NCBI GenBank assembly: GCA_019421015.1
Contig: JAHZGC010000024.1
Span: forward strand, 3,028 to 67,027
Length of the DNA: 64,000 nt
Direction: 5' to 3'
Source: Coriobacteriaceae bacterium
GTDB lineage: Bacteria; Actinomycetota; Coriobacteriia; Coriobacteriales; UMGS124
Below are positions 9,743-18,983 of the stretch, piece after piece. The translations under genes and the position numbers were made by a program. The notes beneath the pieces were generated by a model. That model did no database searches. It saw nothing but the letters and a program-made list of their open reading frames with translations, and was not told the origin of the DNA. Numbering within the stretch: the stretch's first letter is position 1; every line of letters begins with the position of its first letter.

Positions 9743-9839
9743 GGAGGCGGATGGGTCCTGGTGGGCCCCGCGGTCTTCAAAACCGTTGCGAGGCGTGCAG
9801 AGCGTCTTGGATGTGTTCGATTCGCATACGCCTCCGCCA
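9743..9839 (+). tRNA. selC: tRNA-Sec (anticodon TCA)
   Basis: 97-nt tRNA decoding UGA as selenocysteine. The acceptor stem GGAGGCG pairs with CGCCTCC (an eighth G-A position is unpaired). It has a six-pair D stem GGGTCC/GGGCCC with loop TGGT, anticodon loop CTTCAAA with TCA, a long variable arm, T stem ATGTG/CGCAT with TTCGATT loop, discriminator G9836 and an encoded CCA at 9837-9839. The long D stem, long variable arm and UCA anticodon are diagnostic of tRNA-Sec. It lies 500 bp downstream of selB. Confidence 0.96.
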
Positions 9840-9944
9840 GGAAGTTTGCGATGAGCCGCCGTTCCCCGCGTTGCGTGGGGGCGGCGGCTTTCGTTTTGGG
9901 AGACGGGCGGTTCCCGCATATGTCTCCAGAGAGGGGAGGGCCCT

Positions 9945-12047
9945 ATGGAGCGCGGTATTGTCACCGTGTGCGGCGGATGCGATTCCGAGTGCGCCTTCGA
10001 GGCTTACGTCGACTCCGAGGGCTTCGTGCGCGCCTCGCTGCCGGTGTCGGGCCATCCCTGCTGCGCCGAGCGCCTCTGCGGCCGCGGCAAGCGTCGGCTC
10101 GCCCTGCCCCACCTGCAGCGCGACCGCATCGAGCACCCCTTGCGCCGCACCGCGTCGGGCGCTTTCGAGCCCATTTCGTGGGAGACGGCCTACGCCGAGA
10201 TCGCCGAGCGCGTTTGCACCCTCGCCGACGCTCACGGGCCTTCTTCGTTGGCCTGCACGCTGGGCATCACGAGCCATGCCGCCTTCTATGTGGAGCGCCT
10301 CATGGCCGCGCTGGGCTCGCCCAACGTCTACGGGGCCAACGGCGCCTGCGAGGTGAGCCGCTGCACCGGTTGGAACCATACTTTGGGCTATAGCCCCCAG
10401 TCCGACCTCGCCCACACCGACTATATCGTCTACCTGGGCCGCTCACCGCTCGACTCCGCCAGTGTGAACGAGGGGGAGTTAGTGGAGCGGGCCCTGGCCC
10501 GTGGCGCCACTGTGGTCTGCGTCGACCCGCGCCGCAACTCCACGGTCGACGTGGCCAGCCGCTGGCTCAAGATTCGCCCCGGGCGCGACCTGGCCCTTCT
10601 GCTCGGCCTGGCCCACGTGCTCATAGAGGAGGGCCTCTACGACCGGGACTTTGTGGAGCGGCACACGACGGGGTTCGCGGAGTTCGCCCAGGCCATGGCT
10701 CCCTACACGGCCGCCTGGGCCGCCCGGGAGTGCGGTGTTGCCGAGGCCGACGTGCTCGAGGTGGCCCGCGGCCTGGGGCGTGCCCGGCCCCGCGCGGTGG
10801 TGGACGCGGGCTTTCACGGCGGCCTGGGCGTGGCCTATGTGAACGGAGCCCAGACCTCGCGCGTGCTCGCCCTGGTGAACGCCCTGCTGGGCAACTTTGG
10901 CCAGGAGGGGGGCAACCTCAACCCCCGGGGCGCCTGCGAGCTGGGGCGGCTTGACCCGGTGCGCTTCCCTGCGCCGCCGCCGGTCCTTCTCCCCAAGGTG
11001 GGCTCGGAGCGCTACCCGCTGGTCGACCCCGAGCAGGGGCTGTGCACCACCATCGGCGAGTCCATAGCCGCCGGTCAGATCAGGGGGCTTCTTGCCTACG
11101 CCTCGAACCCTGCCATGGGCTACGGCAACGGGCACGACTGGGCGCGCCTGTTGGGCGGCCTCGACCTGCTCGTGGCCGTTGACATCCGCATGAGCGAGAC
11201 GGCCCGGCTGGCCCACTACGTGCTGCCCGACGTGACCTTTCTCGAGAGCGACCGCGGCGTGGGCCTGCGCGACGGCGTGCTCTACTACCGCAACCCCGTG
11301 CTGCGGCCGCTCTACCCCGACGCACGGCCGGCATCGCGCATCGTGCGGGAGCTGGCCGAGGCGCTGGGGCTGGGGCGGTACTTCTCGTTCACGCCCGACG
11401 ACCTGGCCCGGGCCCAGGTGGCGCCCTTTGGGGTCGACCTGGAGGAGCTGCGCCGCGTGGGCTGGGCGCCGGCGAACGTGGAGGTGCTCGCGCGGGTGGG
11501 GGAGCCTGTGATCCTCACGCCCTCGGGCAAGGTGGAGTTCGCGAGCGACCTGTGGGAGCGCTCCGGTCTGGGCCGCGTGCCGTTCTGGCAGCCGCCGCTC
11601 GTGGACCCGCAACCGGGGGAGTTCAGGCTCATCAACGGCAACAGCCCCTTCGAGTCGCACACCTCCACGGCCATGCTGGCCCCGCGTCCCGGCGATCCGG
11701 CCCACGAGAGCATGGCGAGCGTGTGGCTCCATGCCGACCGCGCCCGTGAGCTGGGCGTCTGCGACGGCGACATGGTGGAGGTCTACTCCGACCTCGGGTG
11801 CGACCGCGCCATAGCCCGTGTGACCCACGACCTGCATCCCGAGGCCCTCTACACCTCGGCGAGCCCGGGGGGCCGCTCGGGCAAGAACGCCGGTGCGCGC
11901 GAGGCCCCCCAGGGGGCGCTCGGGGTGGGGCCGCTCGACCACACGCCGCTGCGCTTCGACCCGCTCACCGGCAGCGCGCTGACCCAAGAGAACGCCGTGC
12001 GCGTGCGCCGGGTGGGGCCGCAGGGGGGAGACGCCCCTGCGCAGTAG
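9945..12047 (+). CDS. Molybdopterin oxidoreductase, cytoplasmic (DMSO reductase family)
   Basis: 700-residue molybdopterin enzyme without a signal peptide. N-terminal [4Fe-4S] motif CGGCDSEC (C9-x2-C12-x3-C16) with a later CGRG Cys near residue 46. The likely Mo ligand is Cys in NGACEVSRCTGWNH (about residues 131-144), so it is not a selenoprotein. Downstream blocks YIVYLG, CVDPR, YVLPDVTFLE and the C-terminal RLINGNSPFESH region are typical of the thiosulfate reductase/formate dehydrogenase-like branch. ATG 9945 follows AGAGGGGAGG. No electron-transfer subunit gene is adjacent. The substrate is not identifiable; it may use a soluble ferredoxin partner. Confidence 0.88.
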   Translation: MERGIVTVCGGCDSECAFEAYVDSEGFVRASLPVSGHPCCAERLCGRGKRRLALPHLQRDRIEHPLRRTASGAFEPISWETAYAEIAERVCTLADAHGPSSLACTLGITSHAAFYVERLMAALGSPNVYGANGACEVSRCTGWNHTLGYSPQSDLAHTDYIVYLGRSPLDSASVNEGELVERALARGATVVCVDPRRNSTVDVASRWLKIRPGRDLALLLGLAHVLIEEGLYDRDFVERHTTGFAEFAQAMAPYTAAWAARECGVAEADVLEVARGLGRARPRAVVDAGFHGGLGVAYVNGAQTSRVLALVNALLGNFGQEGGNLNPRGACELGRLDPVRFPAPPPVLLPKVGSERYPLVDPEQGLCTTIGESIAAGQIRGLLAYASNPAMGYGNGHDWARLLGGLDLLVAVDIRMSETARLAHYVLPDVTFLESDRGVGLRDGVLYYRNPVLRPLYPDARPASRIVRELAEALGLGRYFSFTPDDLARAQVAPFGVDLEELRRVGWAPANVEVLARVGEPVILTPSGKVEFASDLWERSGLGRVPFWQPPLVDPQPGEFRLINGNSPFESHTSTAMLAPRPGDPAHESMASVWLHADRARELGVCDGDMVEVYSDLGCDRAIARVTHDLHPEALYTSASPGGRSGKNAGAREAPQGALGVGPLDHTPLRFDPLTGSALTQENAVRVRRVGPQGGDAPAQ

Positions 12048-12302
12048 CGAGGCCGGCCGGCTCAAGGCGGAGAAGACCCCCGGTCCGACCTGCCTCCCGA
12101 GTGTGGTTCTTGGTGCAGCAGTCTATGGGCTGCCCTAGGGCCTTGGGAATCTCATGAATTCCCTATAATAGCGCTCGGTATCGTCTCATAGGCCCCCTCA
12201 TTTGCAAAGCTATCCTGTATACTGCCTCCTTGAATCGGGGAGCGGCGCGTCCGTTGCGCCGCTGGGACCCCGTCGTCCGACCTAAGGAGGTCGTTGGCTT
12301 TT

Positions 12303-13616
12303 ATGCCAGTTCCGCTAAGTCTGCTGCTCGTTGTGTTCTTCTTGCTCATGAACGCGTTCTTTGTGGTGGCCGAGTTCTCGCTCGTGCGCGTGCGCCGCAG
12401 CCAGATCGACATGCTGGCCGCCGAGGGCAAGCCCGGCGCTAAGAACGCGAGCCTCATCGCCCACGACGTGAACGCCTACCTCTCGGCGTGTCAGCTGGGC
12501 ATCACCTTGGCCTCCCTGGCCCTGGGCTGGCTGGGCGAGCCGGCCGTCTCGGCGCTGTTCCACCCCCTGTTCGACCTGCTGGGCCTCTCGCCTTCGGTGG
12601 CCTCGGCCGTCTCGGTGGCCATCGGCTTCGTGATCATCACGGCCCTCCACATCGTGGTGGGCGAGCTCATCCCCAAGTCCCTTGCGATCTTCTCCACCGA
12701 GAAGTACGCCCTGTTCTCGGCTACCCCGCTGGTGTGGTTCTACAGGCTCACCTATCCCATCATGTGGCTGTTCAACTCCATCACCAACGGCGTGATGCGC
12801 ATGCTCGGCCACGACCCGGCCGACGAGCACCAGGTCTACACCGAAGACGAGCTGCGCCTGCTCATCGACGAGAGCACCGAGAGCGGCCTCATCGACTCCG
12901 AGCAAAACGAGTTCGTGGACAACATCTTTGACATCTCCGACCGCGACGTGTCGGCCGTCATGACCCCGCGCCCCGACATGGTGTGCCTCATGCTCGACGA
13001 CACGCTGGAGGAGAACCTCGCCGTGGTGGACGAGCACAAGTTCACGCGTTACCCCGTGTGCCGCGAGGACAAAGACGACATCGTGGGCTTCGTCCACATC
13101 AAGGACATCTACGACCTGCCCGACGACGCCACCATGGCCGACGTGCGCATCCGCCCCATCGTGGCGGTGCCCGAGGGCATGACCGTGGCCAAGCTGCTGC
13201 GCACCCTGCGCGAGGGCCGCACCAAGATCGCCCTCGCGGTGGACGAGCACGGCGGCACCTCGGGCCTGGTGACCATGGGCGACGTCATCGCCGAGATCAT
13301 CGGCGACTTCGACGACGAGTACCAGCACGGACCGAGCGACGAGCTGGTGGAGCTGGGCCACGGCCATTGCATGGCGCCGGGCTCCTACGACATCGACGAC
13401 TTTGCCGAGCTCTTCGGCTTCGATGGCGACGGCTTTCCGGAGTACGACACCGTGGGCGGCCTGGTGCTCGACCTCATGGGGCACATCCCGGCGGTGGGCG
13501 ACGAGGCGGTCTACGAGGAGGGCGGCAAGCGCGTGCGCATGGCCGTGCGCGCGATGGACGGCAACCGCGTGGCCCAGGTGGAGCTCTGGTCCCTGGAGGA
13601 GCTGCCCGCGGAGTAG
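12303..13616 (+). CDS. CorC/HlyC-family CBS-domain membrane protein
   Basis: Integral membrane protein of the CNNM/CorC (often called hemolysin C) family, linked to divalent-cation efflux or membrane homeostasis. An N-terminal CNNM (DUF21) domain with about four hydrophobic segments includes MNAFFVVAEFSLVRVRRS and GELIPKSLAI. Two CBS domains (about residues 210-330; DVSAVMTPRPDMV opens the first) and a C-terminal CorC/HlyC domain (YDIDDFAELFG to about 435) follow. Start is uncertain: TTG at 12294 lies only 3 bp after AAGGAGG, while ATG 12303 lies 12 bp after it; the ATG is preferred. It stands alone. Confidence 0.9.
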   Translation: MPVPLSLLLVVFFLLMNAFFVVAEFSLVRVRRSQIDMLAAEGKPGAKNASLIAHDVNAYLSACQLGITLASLALGWLGEPAVSALFHPLFDLLGLSPSVASAVSVAIGFVIITALHIVVGELIPKSLAIFSTEKYALFSATPLVWFYRLTYPIMWLFNSITNGVMRMLGHDPADEHQVYTEDELRLLIDESTESGLIDSEQNEFVDNIFDISDRDVSAVMTPRPDMVCLMLDDTLEENLAVVDEHKFTRYPVCREDKDDIVGFVHIKDIYDLPDDATMADVRIRPIVAVPEGMTVAKLLRTLREGRTKIALAVDEHGGTSGLVTMGDVIAEIIGDFDDEYQHGPSDELVELGHGHCMAPGSYDIDDFAELFGFDGDGFPEYDTVGGLVLDLMGHIPAVGDEAVYEEGGKRVRMAVRAMDGNRVAQVELWSLEELPAE

Positions 13617-13760
13617 GGCGGCCGGGTTTGACCGGCTTGCCAAACCTGCCGTCCGCAGATGCGCACGCTTTGGCAACAACCCGGGCCCGGTTGCATATTA
13701 GACTGTGGGTTTCGAATCGTACCCGGCCGCAAGGCCGCAAGGCCCGAAAGGCGATGGACC

Positions 13761-14648
13761 ATGAGCCAGCAACCCGCAGGTGTTTCCAGTCCAAATTCGG
13801 CCGCCCCCGTGCAGCTGCCGTCGGCCGAGGCGCTGGCGCCGGCCCAGATCGAGGCCAAGGCCGAGGCGCTGGCCGAGGGTAAGGTCAAGCTGCCCGAGGC
13901 CAAGTGTTTCGTGCTGGCCATGTTCGCCGGTGCGTTCATCGCCTTTGGCGCGTCGTTCTTTGGGTTGTGTCTGGGCGACCCCTCGCTGCCCTTCGCGGCG
14001 CAGCGCATCTTGGGCGGCGTGTGCTTCTGCCTGGGCCTGGAGCTGGTGCTGTGCTGCGGCGGCGAGCTGTTCACCGGCAACTCGCTCATGATCTGCGCGG
14101 CCAAGAGCGGGCGCGTCAGCTGGACCGACATGGCCAAGAACTGGCTTTTGGTGTGGGTCGGCAACTTTGCGGGGTCGCTGCTCGTGGTCATCATCATGTA
14201 TCTGAGCGGCCTGCAGAACATGAACGGCGGCGCGGTGGGCGACGCCTTTGTGAGCATAGCGGCGGGCAAGGCGTCGCTCGACTGGTTCACCCTCACGTTC
14301 AAGGCGATCCTGTGCAACGTGTTCGTGTGCCTGGCGGTGTGGATCGGGTTTGGGTCCAAGACCGTGGCCGACAAGGTGGTGGGCATCATCTTGCCTATCT
14401 CGGCGTTCGTGGCCATGGGCTTTGAGCACTGCGTGGCCAACATGTTCTTTTTGACCATGGGCCTGGGCTGCCGCGTGGCCGGCTTTGGCGCGGCCGTGGC
14501 GAACGTCGACGCGCTCACGCTGGGCGGCATCTGCTACAACCTGTTCTTTGCCACCGTGGGCAACGTCATAGGCGGCGCGCTGTTGGTGGGCCTGGGGTAC
14601 TGGTACTGCTACCACAAGGACCCGGCGCAGGAGAAGCCCGCGGCGTAA
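13761..14648 (+). CDS. Formate/nitrite transporter family channel
   Basis: Pentameric FocA/NirC-type channel for small monovalent anions such as formate, nitrite or hydrosulfide. 295 residues with six hydrophobic segments. Family motifs include AMFAGAFIAFG, GELFTGNSLMI, WVGNFAGSL, FKAILCNVFVCLAVW and FEHCVANMFF. ATG 13761 is taken (GAAAGGCG upstream); an upstream in-frame ATG at 13659 would add a non-conserved tail. Carriage of formate for the nearby formate dehydrogenase is a reasonable inference, but the anion cannot be told from sequence alone. Confidence 0.9.
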   Translation: MSQQPAGVSSPNSAAPVQLPSAEALAPAQIEAKAEALAEGKVKLPEAKCFVLAMFAGAFIAFGASFFGLCLGDPSLPFAAQRILGGVCFCLGLELVLCCGGELFTGNSLMICAAKSGRVSWTDMAKNWLLVWVGNFAGSLLVVIIMYLSGLQNMNGGAVGDAFVSIAAGKASLDWFTLTFKAILCNVFVCLAVWIGFGSKTVADKVVGIILPISAFVAMGFEHCVANMFFLTMGLGCRVAGFGAAVANVDALTLGGICYNLFFATVGNVIGGALLVGLGYWYCYHKDPAQEKPAA

Positions 14649-14720
14649 GGGGCGGGGCGGAAGTGAGGTGAGGGTCCCGCTGCCTAAAGGGGGAGGCGGA
14701 CCGCCCCGCAGCCCCTTCGA

Positions 14721-14777
14721 TCAGCGCCCCGCCCCGGCCTCGACCAGGTCGATGAGCTCCTGCTGGCTGTGCACGCC
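14721..14777 (-). pseudogene. 3' remnant of a LuxR-family regulator gene
   Basis: The minus strand encodes GVHSQQELIDLVEAGAGR and a TGA stop at 14723-14721. This is the end of a LuxR HTH domain, almost the same as the end of the LuxR protein at 35065-36531 (VHSHQELIDVVE). Homology stops at the Val-His boundary, where the sequence continues as the antisense of the flavin reductase at 14769. Only the last 18 or so codons of the regulator remain. Confidence 0.75.
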
Positions 14778-16298
14778 GACGACGAGTGCTCCGAGGTCGT
14801 GGACGTCGACGTGCTCGTGGTGGGTGCCGGCTGCTCGGGCCTGCCCGCTGCCGTGACCACCGCCGAGGAAGGTGCCAAGGTCATGCTCGTGGACCGCATG
14901 GAGCAGGGCTTCGGCATCCGCTGCAGCGCCCTGGGCGCCATCGACTCCTCGATCCAGCAGGAGCTGGGCGTGACCATCGACAAGATGGACATCCTGAACG
15001 ACATCGCCCGCTACGCCGACGGCCAGTGCGACATGCGCATCTGGAAGATGTGGGCCGACGAGTCGGGTGACGCCGTGAGCTGGTACATCGACCACTGCAA
15101 CCAGAGCGGCGCGGTCTACGTCGAGAACGAGTACAACATGCCCGAGGGCACGCGCTACCGCTGCTGGCCCACCGGCCACGCCTCCCTGGGCGTCGAGATG
15201 AAGTGGGCCGCCGAGCACGCCATGCTCGACTACTTCATCAACTACCTCGAGGGCTTCGACGGCTGCGAGCACCGCGGCACCACGAAGCTCGACGAGCTCA
15301 TCGTGGGGGACGGCAAGGTCGTGGGCGCCTACCTCGCCACCGGCGAGGACTTTGACGACGTGATCCGCGTGAACGCCGCCAAGGGCGTCGTGGTGGCCAC
15401 CGGCGGCTACGTGCTCAACGGCGACATGATGCAGGCCCTGCAGCCCGAGACCTTCAAGAGCCTCGCGAGCTTCTTTACCCAGAGCCAGGTCTACGGCGAG
15501 GGCATCAAGGCCTGCATGAACGCGGGGGCCAAGTTCGAGGAGACCCACACCGCGCTGGTCTTTGACCGCGGCGCCGTGCACGCCGACGTGGAGCTGGGCA
15601 ACCCCTTCTCGGGCAACGCCGGCCAGAACTGCCTGCAGTCCCAGCCGTTCCTCAAGGTGAACCAGTACGGCGAGCGCTTCTGCAACGAGTCGAGCCCCTA
15701 CGACTACGTGTTCCACGCAGCCTCTAAGTTCCCGAACCGTGCCTGGTACCCCATCTGGGACGCCAACTTCCTCGAGGATGTGGACCGCTTCCACACCGTG
15801 GGCTGCTCCACCCAGCTCATCCGCGAGGGCGGCGACCACCTCATGGGCAACGAGCCCGAGGCCGTGGTGGGCTCTGCCGAGGCCGCTGTGGAGGAGGGCA
15901 CCTGCATCAAGGCCGACACCATCGAGGAGCTGGCCGAGGGCCTGGGGCTGCCCGCCGAGACGCTGGTGGCCACCGTCGAGCGCTACAACGAGCTTGTCGA
16001 CGCTGGCTACGACGAGGACTTCGGCAAGGACGCCTTCCGCCTGTCGGCCATCAAGGAGCCCCCGTTCTACGGTCTCAAGCTCGGCGGCACCTGCCTGTGC
16101 ACCTTCGACGGCATCGAGATCACGCCCGACTGCGAGGCCCGCGGCGTGAACGGCGAGGTCATCGAGGGCCTCTACGTCATCGGCAACGACGCCGGCAACA
16201 AGTACAACAAGACCTACCCCAACTTTGCCGCCGGCCTGAACGCGGGCCTGTGCGTCACGATGGGCCGCCACGTGGGCAAGCTGCTGGCTGCGAAGTAA
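14769..16298 (+). CDS. FAD-dependent fumarate/urocanate reductase-like protein, 5'-truncated
   Basis: Flavoprotein of the FrdA/urocanate-reductase fold (FAD-binding-2 superfamily), expected to reduce an unsaturated small molecule. It keeps the dinucleotide motif VDVLVVGAGCSG (about 13-24), the FAD/substrate core, VVVATGGYVLNGD (about 200) and the C-terminal GLYVIGNDAGNKYNK. Unlike its paralogues here it has no Tat signal. The frame only opens at a GTG (14769) that lies inside the antisense of a LuxR remnant, and no ribosome site precedes it. It has lost its promoter, start and export signal through a deletion, so it is probably silent or cytoplasmic. A headless flippase begins directly after its stop. 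Confidence 0.8.
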   Translation: MHADDECSEVVDVDVLVVGAGCSGLPAAVTTAEEGAKVMLVDRMEQGFGIRCSALGAIDSSIQQELGVTIDKMDILNDIARYADGQCDMRIWKMWADESGDAVSWYIDHCNQSGAVYVENEYNMPEGTRYRCWPTGHASLGVEMKWAAEHAMLDYFINYLEGFDGCEHRGTTKLDELIVGDGKVVGAYLATGEDFDDVIRVNAAKGVVVATGGYVLNGDMMQALQPETFKSLASFFTQSQVYGEGIKACMNAGAKFEETHTALVFDRGAVHADVELGNPFSGNAGQNCLQSQPFLKVNQYGERFCNESSPYDYVFHAASKFPNRAWYPIWDANFLEDVDRFHTVGCSTQLIREGGDHLMGNEPEAVVGSAEAAVEEGTCIKADTIEELAEGLGLPAETLVATVERYNELVDAGYDEDFGKDAFRLSAIKEPPFYGLKLGGTCLCTFDGIEITPDCEARGVNGEVIEGLYVIGNDAGNKYNKTYPNFAAGLNAGLCVTMGRHVGKLLAAK

Positions 16299-17332
16299 AT
16301 CTTTCGGCGTATTTCGGCTACGTGTTCCAGGCTATGAACGAGACTAAGCTTTTTTCCTTCATGGCGATCCTAGAGCGCTTGGCCTTTCTGATTCCGCTGA
16401 TAGTAATGGTCGTGCTGAGGGTCGGGTCTTTCGAACCGTTCGTCATGGCCTATCTTTTGGCTAGGGCTTGCGCCTTGATTTACTCGCTTTGGAAAGCTCG
16501 AGACTTCCTTGCTGCGGGTAGCCTTTCGATGACGGAGTCGATTAAGGCGGCTGTTGCCAGCATCAAAGTCGGATTTAGCCTCATGGCGGCCAATATCGCG
16601 AGTATGCTTATCCTTGGAATCGCTAGGGCCATGGTCGATACAGCTTGGGGCATCGAGGTCTTCGGGCAGGTGTCCTTCTCGCTCTCAATAGTCAACTTTT
16701 TTATCACCTTCATGGCCCAGACCTCCATGGTCTTGTTCCCGGCCTTGCGTCAGGGAACAGAGGCAGAGCGAAAATCATTTTATCGGGGGATACGCGACAT
16801 GATGGAGATTGTCTTCCCACTCGTCTATCTACTTTATTTCCCGATAGCATGGGTCTTGTCGCTCTGGCTGCCTCAGTATGCCGATAGCATGGGATATTTC
16901 GCCTTGCTGCTGCCCGTCTGCGTCTTCGATGCGAAGATGGATGTCTGTTGCACGACCTACTTCAAAGTTTTGCGAGAGGAGAGGATGCTACTTAAGGCCA
17001 ACGTCGTGACCCTTGCTGCAAGCGCCGTTCTCTCGGCGGTAGGCGTTTTTCTGCTAGACTCGTTGGAAGCGGTTCTCATAGGTGCGGTCTCCGCCATCAT
17101 AGGTCGCTCCCTCTGGTCGGAGCACCGCCTCAACAAGCTTATGGGGGTCAGAGGTTCAGCGGTCCCCGTCGAGGAGGTTCTGCTTACTATTGCTTTCGTT
17201 GCCTTGGTATTGAATGCGCCAGCCTGGATTGCGGTTATGGCTTATATCGCTCTCTACGCAGCCTACCTTTTCGTTAACCGTCAGACTACGCGTGCTCTGT
17301 CCCGCTCGATCATGCGGGCGTTTGGGCATTAA
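16299..17332 (+). pseudogene. Polysaccharide flippase (Wzx-like), N-terminus missing
   Basis: Membrane protein of the O-antigen/exopolysaccharide flippase family (MOP superfamily). About 345 residues can be read from just after the preceding stop, beginning LSAYFGYVFQAMNE. That corresponds to about residue 120 of an intact Wzx, so the first three or four membrane helices are absent. Several hydrophobic helices remain up to the stop at 17330-17332. No start with a ribosome site is seen (GTG 16322 and ATG 16334 lie inside the protein). Base composition is less GC-rich than the flanks, pointing to a transferred surface-polysaccharide cluster. It is followed by an acetyltransferase gene of similar origin. 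Confidence 0.75.
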
Positions 17333-17364
17333 GTGCAGATTTATCAAGGAAGTGAATTAATCGA

Positions 17365-18002
17365 ATGAATCTTGGGATTGTGTTAGAGGTTTCACTCCTT
17401 AAGACTCTGCGCTTCAATCTGCACTACTTTGGTCTGAAGGGCCTGAGGCTCCCCGTGCTGATCTCACGCGGCACGAGGCTCCATACCCTTCGAGGGGGGT
17501 GTCGCTTGACTTCATCAAGCCGGCAAGTGTTCGTCTCGGATTCTCCAATGTCGGTACCTGCGACATGAGGTGCGAGCGGGCCGTGTGGCAGGTATCGGGG
17601 AGGGTGCCTCTCGGCAGAAACATTACTTTGGGGCAAGGCACTCGTATCAGCGTCGGCGACTCGGGTGAGCTAGTCATCGGTAATGATTTTTGCATCACGG
17701 CCCGTTCGTCCATCATCTGCCACAAAAAGGTCGAGATCGGCAAGGATGTCCTGCTCAGCTGGGACAATCTCGTCATGGACACCGACTTCCACCACATTGA
17801 CGATTCGTCTATATCGGGTCCTATCCGTATCGGCGATCACGTCTGGATTGGCTGCCGCTGTCTGGTTCTCAAGAGTGCGTCCATTCCGGAAGGATCGGTA
17901 CTCGCAGCCGGAGCCATGGTTACCAAGGAGCTGCCCGAAGTCAACGCTCTCTACGGGGGGGTCAACAAGAAGCTCAGAAGCGACATTTCCTGGTGTAAAT
18001 AA
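17365..18002 (+). pseudogene. Hexapeptide-repeat acyltransferase, frameshifted in a G tract
   Basis: Left-handed beta-helix acetyltransferase of the sugar/LPS-modifying type, about 212 residues in two frames. Frame 1 (from ATG 17365) runs to LISRGTRLHTLRGG; frame 2 (from 17499) continues as SLDFIKPASVRLGF with hexapeptide repeats (ITLGQG, LVIGNDF, IRIGDHVWIGCRC) and the SIPEGSVLAAGAMVTK coil typical of the family. The switch lies at G6 (17494-17499); one more G would restore a single frame. This is either a decayed gene, a sequencing error or a phase-variable tract. It belongs with the preceding flippase. Confidence 0.7.
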
Positions 18003-18239
18003 GCGGCCTTTTTGTAACAGGGTGTCAAAAGCCTACGTACTTAGAAAAACAAATCGAGGGTACACTGCAAATAAAAGGCATCATTCTGACGGAGACCCCG
18101 GCATCTGCCCCTGTTCCTTCGCGTTCACTTGGCAACTGTTGGGGCGATGAACTAGCTGATGCGGGGGGCAACTCATGTGCGAAAGACCTGCTCAGATAGG
18201 GTTAATATAAAATTTCGCAGTTTCTGTGGGTCGCTGTCA
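18003..18239. other. Intergenic, no gene seen
   Basis: Between the acyltransferase remnant and a decayed minus-strand regulator. Mixed composition, no clear terminator, repeat or ORF with support. Confidence 0.5.
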
Positions 18240-18983
18240 TAATGGTGTTGGTTTTGCAATGGTTTGGACAACTCATCCCTGCCCCCAACCCCTCCGAAAT
18301 GCAGTGCACCAGCTCGAACGCTCTCGTCAGCTGCGGGGCGTCGCCCTTCCTGCGAGCGAATCCGTGGCGCTGGTTTGGGTCGAGGGGCACCTTCGCCAGC
18401 GTCTCGCGGGGCAGCCCGATGCGCGGCTCCACGAGACCGATCCGCTCCTTGGCGTATGTCGGGATGACGCCAAACTGGTCGCAGGGTATCTGGCGGATTG
18501 CGATGACTTCTCCGTTGGATCCAAGTTAGCGCGCCGGGTTCGCTGAAAACTCCGGGGTGAAGGCGCGCATCGCAGCCAACGCGGTCAGGGAATCGTCGGT
18601 ACCGGCCACTATCGAAGGCTCGTCCCGTTCTTCGTAATAGACCGACTCTGGGTGTTTGCTGACGATCGATTGGTGCTCCATTGGATTAAAGGTGCCGTCG
18701 AGAAGCCCGGGGATGAGGCCGATGCCCGCGTACTTGCCGGTCACGAACTCCAGGCAAAAGGGTTTCTACGCCTCGTTGGGCTGCGCTGACACGGCGGCTC
18801 CCGGTACATATGCTGCCAGAAGGGCCAGGGCGTGATGCCGCCCAACATGGGAACGCGTAGTAGAACGGGTTCGAGCGGCTGGGGCTCCGGCAGCGCACGG
18901 TACTCCATGAGGGCGTTGTCGTAGCGCCCCGGGATATCTGCTGCCATGTGGAGAAAGCGCCCTACCTCCTCGGTGGGCTCCAT
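18240..18983 (-). pseudogene. Decayed regulator-like gene, tentatively LysR substrate-binding part
   Basis: Three minus-strand reading fragments follow one another in different frames: 18983-18741 (EEVGRFLHMAADIPGRYDN), 18744-18526 (FVTGKYAGIGLIPGLLDG) and about 18510-18240 (GVIPTYAKERIGLVEPRIG, then PNQRHGFARRKGDAPQL). They read as one protein with at least two frameshifts and no N-terminal DNA-binding domain. The last part resembles the end of LysR substrate-binding domains, but the family call is weak. Position divergent from a reductase pseudogene fits a former regulator/reductase pair. Confidence 0.45.

Noticed and set aside
12162..12172. TATAAT-like promoter before the CorC gene
   Set aside because: The hexamer is good, but no matching -35 lies at 16-18 bp, so it was not called as a feature.
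14769..16298. Treating this flavin reductase as a naturally cytoplasmic enzyme
   Set aside because: Its first codons are the antisense of a LuxR tail and no start signal exists, so truncation explains the missing signal better.
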